Part shown: in pieces, positions 60,082 to 64,000 of the stretch
Position numbering within the stretch: position 1 is the stretch's first letter
Layout of the letters: every line of letters starts with the position of its first letter
From: Pseudomonas antarctica
GTDB lineage: Bacteria > Pseudomonadota > Gammaproteobacteria > Pseudomonadales > Pseudomonadaceae
Length of the DNA: 64,000 bases
Direction: 5' to 3'
Assembly (NCBI RefSeq): GCF_001647715.1
Contig: NZ_CP015600.1
Span: forward strand, 3,038,001-3,102,000
Notes under the pieces: generated by a model
What the model saw: the letters and a program-made list of their open reading frames with translations, nothing else
Databases searched by the model: none
What the model was told of the DNA's origin: nothing
Program-made: the position numbers and the translations under genes

Positions 60082-60131
60082 ACTCGGTTGAATGTGGGCG
60101 CTGGCAAGCCAGCGCCCACATTCAACCGAGT
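60082..60131. repeat. 24-bp perfect inverted repeat with 2-base centre
   Basis: From ACTCGGTTGAATGTGGGCGC to its mirror ending AACCGAGT, both 24-base arms match exactly around AA at 60106-60107. It lies in the 83-bp gap between the redox conduit gene and msrA, ending 16 bp before the msrA start and just before its ribosome site. The RNA would be a very stable hairpin without a T-run. Confidence 0.92.
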
Positions 60132-60146
60132 ACTGGAGTACGTTGT

Positions 60147-60842
60147 ATGAAACTGCTCAAATTTTTACCCGCACTCGCTTTCGCTGCTTTCGTCGGCCAA
60201 AGCTCGGCATTCTCTTTTGGCGCCTCTGAAGACGCCGTAATAATCGCACCACCTGCCCTCGACCTTCCCGCCGAGCCCGGCAACCTGCAAACGGCCGTGT
60301 TCGCCGGGGGCTGCTTCTGGGGCGTGCAAGGTGTGTTCCAGCACGTGCAGGGTGTGAAAAACGCCGTGTCCGGCTACGACGGCGGCGCGGCCAACACCGC
60401 CCAGTACGAGTCGGTCAGCGGAGGCGATACCGGCCACGCCGAGTCGGTGTCGGTGACCTACGACCCAAGCAAGGTCAGCTACGGCAAGCTGCTGCAAATC
60501 TACTTTTCAGTGGCCCACAACCCCACAGAACTGAACCGCCAAGGCCCCGACAGCGGCACTCAATACCGCTCGGAAATCTTTGCGCAGAATGCCGAGCAGC
60601 AAAAAGTCGCCCAGGCCTATATCGCCCAGCTGGAAGCGGCCAAAGCCTTCAACAAGCCGATCGTGACCAAGGTAGAGATGGGCAAGGCGTTTTACCCGGC
60701 GGAGTCCTATCACCAGGACTTCCTCACCGAGAACCCGTCTTACCCGTACATCGTGATCAATGATTTGCCGAAAGTGGCGCAGCTGAAAAAGCTGTTCCCG
60801 GACCAATACAGAGCAGAACCGGTGCTGGTCAAAAACCAGTAG
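60147..60842 (+). CDS. msrA: Exported peptide-methionine (S)-S-oxide reductase MsrA
   Basis: This 231-aa enzyme has a Sec signal (MKLLKFLPALAFAAFVGQSSA), so it acts in the periplasm. Catalytic Cys56 lies in AGGCFWGVQ. Other family motifs are GYDGGAANTAQYESVSGGDTGHAE and AESYHQDFL. No C-terminal resolving Cys is visible, so it depends on thioredoxin-like reduction at Cys56, in line with the neighbouring conduit. The long inverted repeat precedes it. It probably forms one unit with msrB and the conduit gene. Confidence 0.94.
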   Translation: MKLLKFLPALAFAAFVGQSSAFSFGASEDAVIIAPPALDLPAEPGNLQTAVFAGGCFWGVQGVFQHVQGVKNAVSGYDGGAANTAQYESVSGGDTGHAESVSVTYDPSKVSYGKLLQIYFSVAHNPTELNRQGPDSGTQYRSEIFAQNAEQQKVAQAYIAQLEAAKAFNKPIVTKVEMGKAFYPAESYHQDFLTENPSYPYIVINDLPKVAQLKKLFPDQYRAEPVLVKNQ

Positions 60843-60858
60843 TCACCGCAAACCAAAA

Positions 60859-60946
60859 TGTGTGGGCTTGCTCGCGAAAGCGGTGGGTCAGTTACTAATA
60901 CTGTGCCTGACACGCCGCCTTCGCGAGCAAGTCCGCTCCCACACTA
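60859..60946. repeat. REP pair (BIME-like)
   Basis: TGTGTGGGCTTGCTCGCGAAAGCGG faces CGCCTTCGCGAGCAAGTCCGCTCCCACA across a short spacer. It lies between msrA and the convergent SnoaL-like gene. Confidence 0.78.
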
Positions 60947-60960
60947 GCCTCCACGACGGC

Positions 60961-61389
60961 TCAGGATTTGGCTTTTGCCAGGTATGGCGCCAACCGCCGC
61001 CCCATCTCTTCACCCAGCGCCTGCAAGCCACTCAATGGCCGCACCATCACTTCAAACTCAACAATCTGCCCCTGCTCGTTAAAGCGGATCAAATCAATGC
61101 CCTTGAGCTGCTTGTCACCCACCCGCGCACTGAACTCCAGCACCACACTCAGGCCGTCACCGGTGGCCAGTTCGCGATGATAGGCAAAGTCTTCAAACAC
61201 CTTGAACACGGTGTTGAGGATCATCGACACCACGGGCGCGCCAGGGTAGGGCGTGTGGGCCATGGGCGAGCGAAAGACGGCGTCGGGCGCCAGCAATTCG
61301 GGAAGGGGCTTGAGGTCGTGAGCAGCCAGCATGGCATGCCAGCGTTGCAGGCTGTGGGCGGCGGCGGGGTGCAGTTTCAGTTCGGACAT
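60961..61389 (-). CDS. SnoaL-like/NTF2-fold protein
   Basis: This 142-aa soluble protein has the NTF2-like cone fold: HSLQRWHAMLAAHDLKPLPELLAPDAVFRSPM at the start and GIDLIRFNEQGQIVEFEVMVRP near the end. These proteins may be small hydrolases, isomerases or ligand binders. Nothing in the neighbourhood fixes the role. The gene is monocistronic. Confidence 0.82.
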   Translation of the reverse strand: MSELKLHPAAAHSLQRWHAMLAAHDLKPLPELLAPDAVFRSPMAHTPYPGAPVVSMILNTVFKVFEDFAYHRELATGDGLSVVLEFSARVGDKQLKGIDLIRFNEQGQIVEFEVMVRPLSGLQALGEEMGRRLAPYLAKAKS

Positions 61390-61497
61390 GCTGTGTACCT
61401 GTTCTTATGGTGGAAAGGCATTTCACCTCGCCAACATAAGAGCGGTAACAAAGCAGGGTCAATCACCCGAATTGACAGTTAAGTGACTGCAATGAAC

Positions 61498-62448
61498 TCA
61501 CACCACTTCCAGGTAGGAGCTATGAATCGCCCGGGCCAGCTCGCGTACGGTGTCGATGAAGTCGGTGAGCCGACTGTGCAGGCCGTCCTCCAGAATCTCA
61601 TCGATCCCCGTGTACCGCAGGCGCGCTTCAAACTCGGCCGCCAGGCGCTGCGCCGTGCGCCCATAACTGCCGGGCAAGTCCGCCAGGATGTGGCTCAACT
61701 CCTCGATGCAGGCGTGCAACGAACGCGGCACATCGCTGCGCAACAGCAATAACTCGGACACCGAGCGCGCGTTCAACGCGTTCGGGTACAGTTCGGTATA
61801 CGCCTCGAATGACGACAAGGCCCGCAGCAGGGCGCTCCATTGGTAATACCCGCGTGCCGACAGGTCGCTGACTTCTTCCGACTCCTCACCAAACATCTCG
61901 TAGCGCGCATCCAGCAGGCGCAGGGTGTTATCCGCACGCTCGACAAACGTGCCCAGGCGAATAAATCGATAAGCGTCGTTGCGCATGATGGTGCCCGAGG
62001 TCGCCCCCCGGAACAGGTGCGAACGCTGCTTGACCCAGTCACAGAAGTGGCTGATGCCATGCCGGGCCAGGCCACCGGCGGCGATGCTGCGCATTTCCAG
62101 CCAGGTGGCGTTGAGGTTTTCCCACATGTCGGCGGTGATCCGCCCGCGCACTGCGTGGGCATTGCCCCGCGCGGCACGCAGGCAGTTATAGATGCTGGCG
62201 GGGTTTTCTTCGTCGAGGGCGAAGAAGTGCAGCATCCGCATCGCATCCAGTTGTTTGTGACGCTCAAGGTAGCTGTCCAGGGTGCCGCTGCTGAGCAACG
62301 ACATGGCCAGCTCATCCAGCCCATCGCTACGCCCGGCCTGGGGCATCAATGACAGCGAATAACTGACTTCGAGCATGCGCGCCAGGTTTTCTGCGCGCTC
62401 CAGGTAACGGGACATCCAGTACAGATCTGCGGCGGTTCTACTCAACAT
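61498..62448 (-). CDS. Alpha-E domain protein (DUF403)
   Basis: This 316-aa all-helical protein opens with the family motif MLSRTAADLYWMSRYLERAENLARML. Family sequence includes RGNAHAVRGRITADMWENLNATW. It is the constant partner of the circularly permuted ATP-grasp enzyme, whose stop codon ends three bases before this start, so they are co-translated. In other genomes the pair often lies beside a transglutaminase-like gene and is thought to make or attach a peptide. No biochemical function is firmly set. Confidence 0.92.
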   Translation of the reverse strand: MLSRTAADLYWMSRYLERAENLARMLEVSYSLSLMPQAGRSDGLDELAMSLLSSGTLDSYLERHKQLDAMRMLHFFALDEENPASIYNCLRAARGNAHAVRGRITADMWENLNATWLEMRSIAAGGLARHGISHFCDWVKQRSHLFRGATSGTIMRNDAYRFIRLGTFVERADNTLRLLDARYEMFGEESEEVSDLSARGYYQWSALLRALSSFEAYTELYPNALNARSVSELLLLRSDVPRSLHACIEELSHILADLPGSYGRTAQRLAAEFEARLRYTGIDEILEDGLHSRLTDFIDTVRELARAIHSSYLEVV

Positions 62449-62450
62449 AC

Positions 62451-63860
62451 TCAGCCCTCCACCACCCAGGTGTCCTTGGTTCCGCCGCCTTGCGACGAGT
62501 TGACGATCAACGAACCTTCCTTCAACGCCACGCGCGTGAGGCCGCCGGGCACCAGGCGGGTCTCCTTGCCCGAGAGCACAAATGGGCGCAGGTCGATATG
62601 CCGTGGCGCGATGCCGTTTTCGACAAAGGTGGGGCAGGTGGACAGGCTCAGGGTCGGTTGGGCGATGTACGCGTGGGGGCGAGCCCTGATGCGCTGGCGG
62701 AAGTCCTCGATCTCGGCCGCAGTGGACGCCGGGCCGACCAGCATGCCGTAGCCGCCGGAGCCCTGGGTTTCCTTCACCACCAGTTCGGGCAAATGGGCCA
62801 GCACATGGGACAGCTCATCGGGTTTGCGGCACTGGAAGGTCGGCACGTTTTGCAGGATGGGTTCTTCATCCAGATAGAAACGGATCATTTCCGGCACATA
62901 GGGGTAGATGGACTTGTCATCGGCCACGCCGGTGCCAATTGCATTGGCCAGCACCACATTGCCCGCGCAGTACGCCGCCACCAGGCCAGGCACGCCAAGC
63001 ATGGAGTCGGGGTTGAATGCCTGCGGATCCAGGAACGCGTCATCGATGCGGCGGTAGATCACGTCCACCGCCTTGGGGCCGTCGGTGGTGCGCATGAACA
63101 CCTTGAGGTCGTGCACGAACAGGTCGGCGCCTTCCACCAGTTCCACCCCCATTTCCCGGGCGAGGAACGCGTGTTCGAAGAACGCGCTGTTGAAGCGCCC
63201 GGGGGTCAGGACCACCACGTTGGGGTTGTCCAGGCGGCTGGCGCTTTTCAGGGTTTTGAGCAGCAGGTTGGGGTAGTGGTCCACCGGCGCGATGCGTTGT
63301 TTGGCGAACACTTCGGGGAACAGGCGCATCATCATCTTGCGGTCTTCGAGCATGTAGCTCACGCCGCTGGGGGTGCGCAGGTTGTCTTCGAGCACGTAAT
63401 AGGTGCCGTCGCCATCGCGTACCAGGTCCACACCGGAGATATGCGAGTAGATGTCGCGGTGCAGGTCCAGGCCAACCATTGCCTTCTGATAACCCTCGTT
63501 GCCCAGCACCTGATCCGCCGGAATGATCCCGGCCTTGATGATGCGCTGGTCGTGGTAGATGTCGGCAAGGAACATGTTCAGCGCATTGACCCGCTGGATA
63601 CAGCCGCGCTCGATCACGCTCCATTCGCTGGCAGGAATGCTGCGGGGGATGATGTCGAAGGGGATCAGGCGCTCGGTGTCTTGCTCGTCGCCGTAAAGGG
63701 TGAAGGTGATACCGGCCCGGTGGAACAGCAAATCCGCTTCGCGGCGCCTTTGGGCCAGCAGTTCCGGCGGCGTGTTGGCCAGCCAGCGGGAGAATTCCTG
63801 ATAGTGCGCACGGCAAGCGCCTTGTGCGTCATTCATTTCATCAAAGAAAGATCGAGCCAT
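62451..63860 (-). CDS. Circularly permuted ATP-grasp protein
   Basis: This 469-aa protein is a CP_ATP-grasp type 2 enzyme (formerly DUF404/DUF407). Landmarks are GVDLVRDGDGTYYVLEDNLRTPSG (about residues 144-167), AVDVIYRRIDDAFLDP, VKETQGSGGYGMLVGP and FVLSGKETRLVPGGLTRVA. ATP-grasp enzymes join a carboxylate to an amine or thiol using ATP, which suggests ligation of a small peptide. It is the first gene of the pair with the alpha-E protein. The upstream 140 bases to the window edge show no gene. Confidence 0.93.
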   Translation of the reverse strand: MARSFFDEMNDAQGACRAHYQEFSRWLANTPPELLAQRRREADLLFHRAGITFTLYGDEQDTERLIPFDIIPRSIPASEWSVIERGCIQRVNALNMFLADIYHDQRIIKAGIIPADQVLGNEGYQKAMVGLDLHRDIYSHISGVDLVRDGDGTYYVLEDNLRTPSGVSYMLEDRKMMMRLFPEVFAKQRIAPVDHYPNLLLKTLKSASRLDNPNVVVLTPGRFNSAFFEHAFLAREMGVELVEGADLFVHDLKVFMRTTDGPKAVDVIYRRIDDAFLDPQAFNPDSMLGVPGLVAAYCAGNVVLANAIGTGVADDKSIYPYVPEMIRFYLDEEPILQNVPTFQCRKPDELSHVLAHLPELVVKETQGSGGYGMLVGPASTAAEIEDFRQRIRARPHAYIAQPTLSLSTCPTFVENGIAPRHIDLRPFVLSGKETRLVPGGLTRVALKEGSLIVNSSQGGGTKDTWVVEG

Positions 63861-64000
63861 TCCAGTACCTTGTCAGTGCCGAGGATTGCGCGGGTGGCAC
63901 TGCCGCTTTGAAAAACGCATAGTTTTATGAGCCTGTGGCTGAGGGTGCCAACAAGCCTGGTCCTTACTTTCTTATGGGGTCGGCTCTGGGTCGGGGGGTA

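Overview
This 64 kb window looks like a chromosomal segment of a fluorescens-group Pseudomonas. The inference rests on three recognisable loci: an alkaline protease/lipase secretion operon (aprA-inh-aprDEF, two subtilase autotransporters, then a family I.3 lipase with its nucleophile at Ser207), a mexEF-oprN efflux operon with its regulators mexT and mexS, and GTGGGAGC-type REP elements in several gene gaps. Most genes are GC-rich with uniform codon use. The clear exception is about 11.9-15.9 kb, which is lower in GC in part and full of broken genes. No tRNA, rRNA or CRISPR array was seen.

Layout. 0-5.4 kb: oprN (partial), mexF and mexE on the minus strand. Two nod-box-like sites lie upstream of mexE. 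5.7-11.9 kb: an MFS exporter divergent from a LysR regulator, an exported isochorismatase-fold hydrolase, a second LysR and an S9 oligopeptidase. 11.9-15.9 kb: a graveyard with a group II intron 3' remnant, an orphan HlyD adaptor with a damaged N-terminus, two AT-rich small ORFs, a DraG-type ADP-ribosylglycohydrolase tail, a membrane protein tail and a frameshifted P4-type integrase. 15.9-18.2 kb: mexT and divergent mexS. The usual mexS-mexT-mexEF-oprN order and orientation are kept, but about 10.6 kb separates mexT from mexE.

18.9-21.7 kb: an unrecognised 476-aa protein translationally coupled to a MocR-type regulator. 21.8-27.2 kb: phosphoglucomutase, pirin, a UvrD/Rep-like helicase and a DUF1652 protein. 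27.5-34.9 kb: a probable amine/polyamine and peptide utilisation region with a SnoaL-AraC fusion regulator, FAD amine oxidase, cupin, PotF-like binding protein, LuxR regulator, APC permease and a DmpA-type aminopeptidase. 35.2-49.5 kb: the extracellular enzyme operon. AprDEF is the type I exporter for AprA and very probably for the lipase, while the two autotransporters export themselves.

49.5-50.4 kb: small Tyr/His-rich envelope proteins and a YgdI-like lipoprotein. 50.6-54.5 kb: a FAN1 nuclease overlapping a PD-(D/E)XK nuclease-FeS helicase fusion. 54.6-55.5 kb: an epoxide-hydrolase-like enzyme. 55.5-60.8 kb: a two-component system divergent from Tat-exported MsrB, a CcdA-thioredoxin (DipZ-like) electron conduit and Sec-exported MsrA, together a plausible periplasmic methionine sulfoxide repair pathway. 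61.0-63.9 kb: a SnoaL-like protein and the alpha-E / circularly permuted ATP-grasp pair.

The most notable points are the split mex locus with island debris abutting mexT, the split-PilB-like Msr locus with its 24-bp perfect inverted repeat, the coupled FAN1/nuclease-helicase pair, and the uncharacterised 476-aa/MocR pair.
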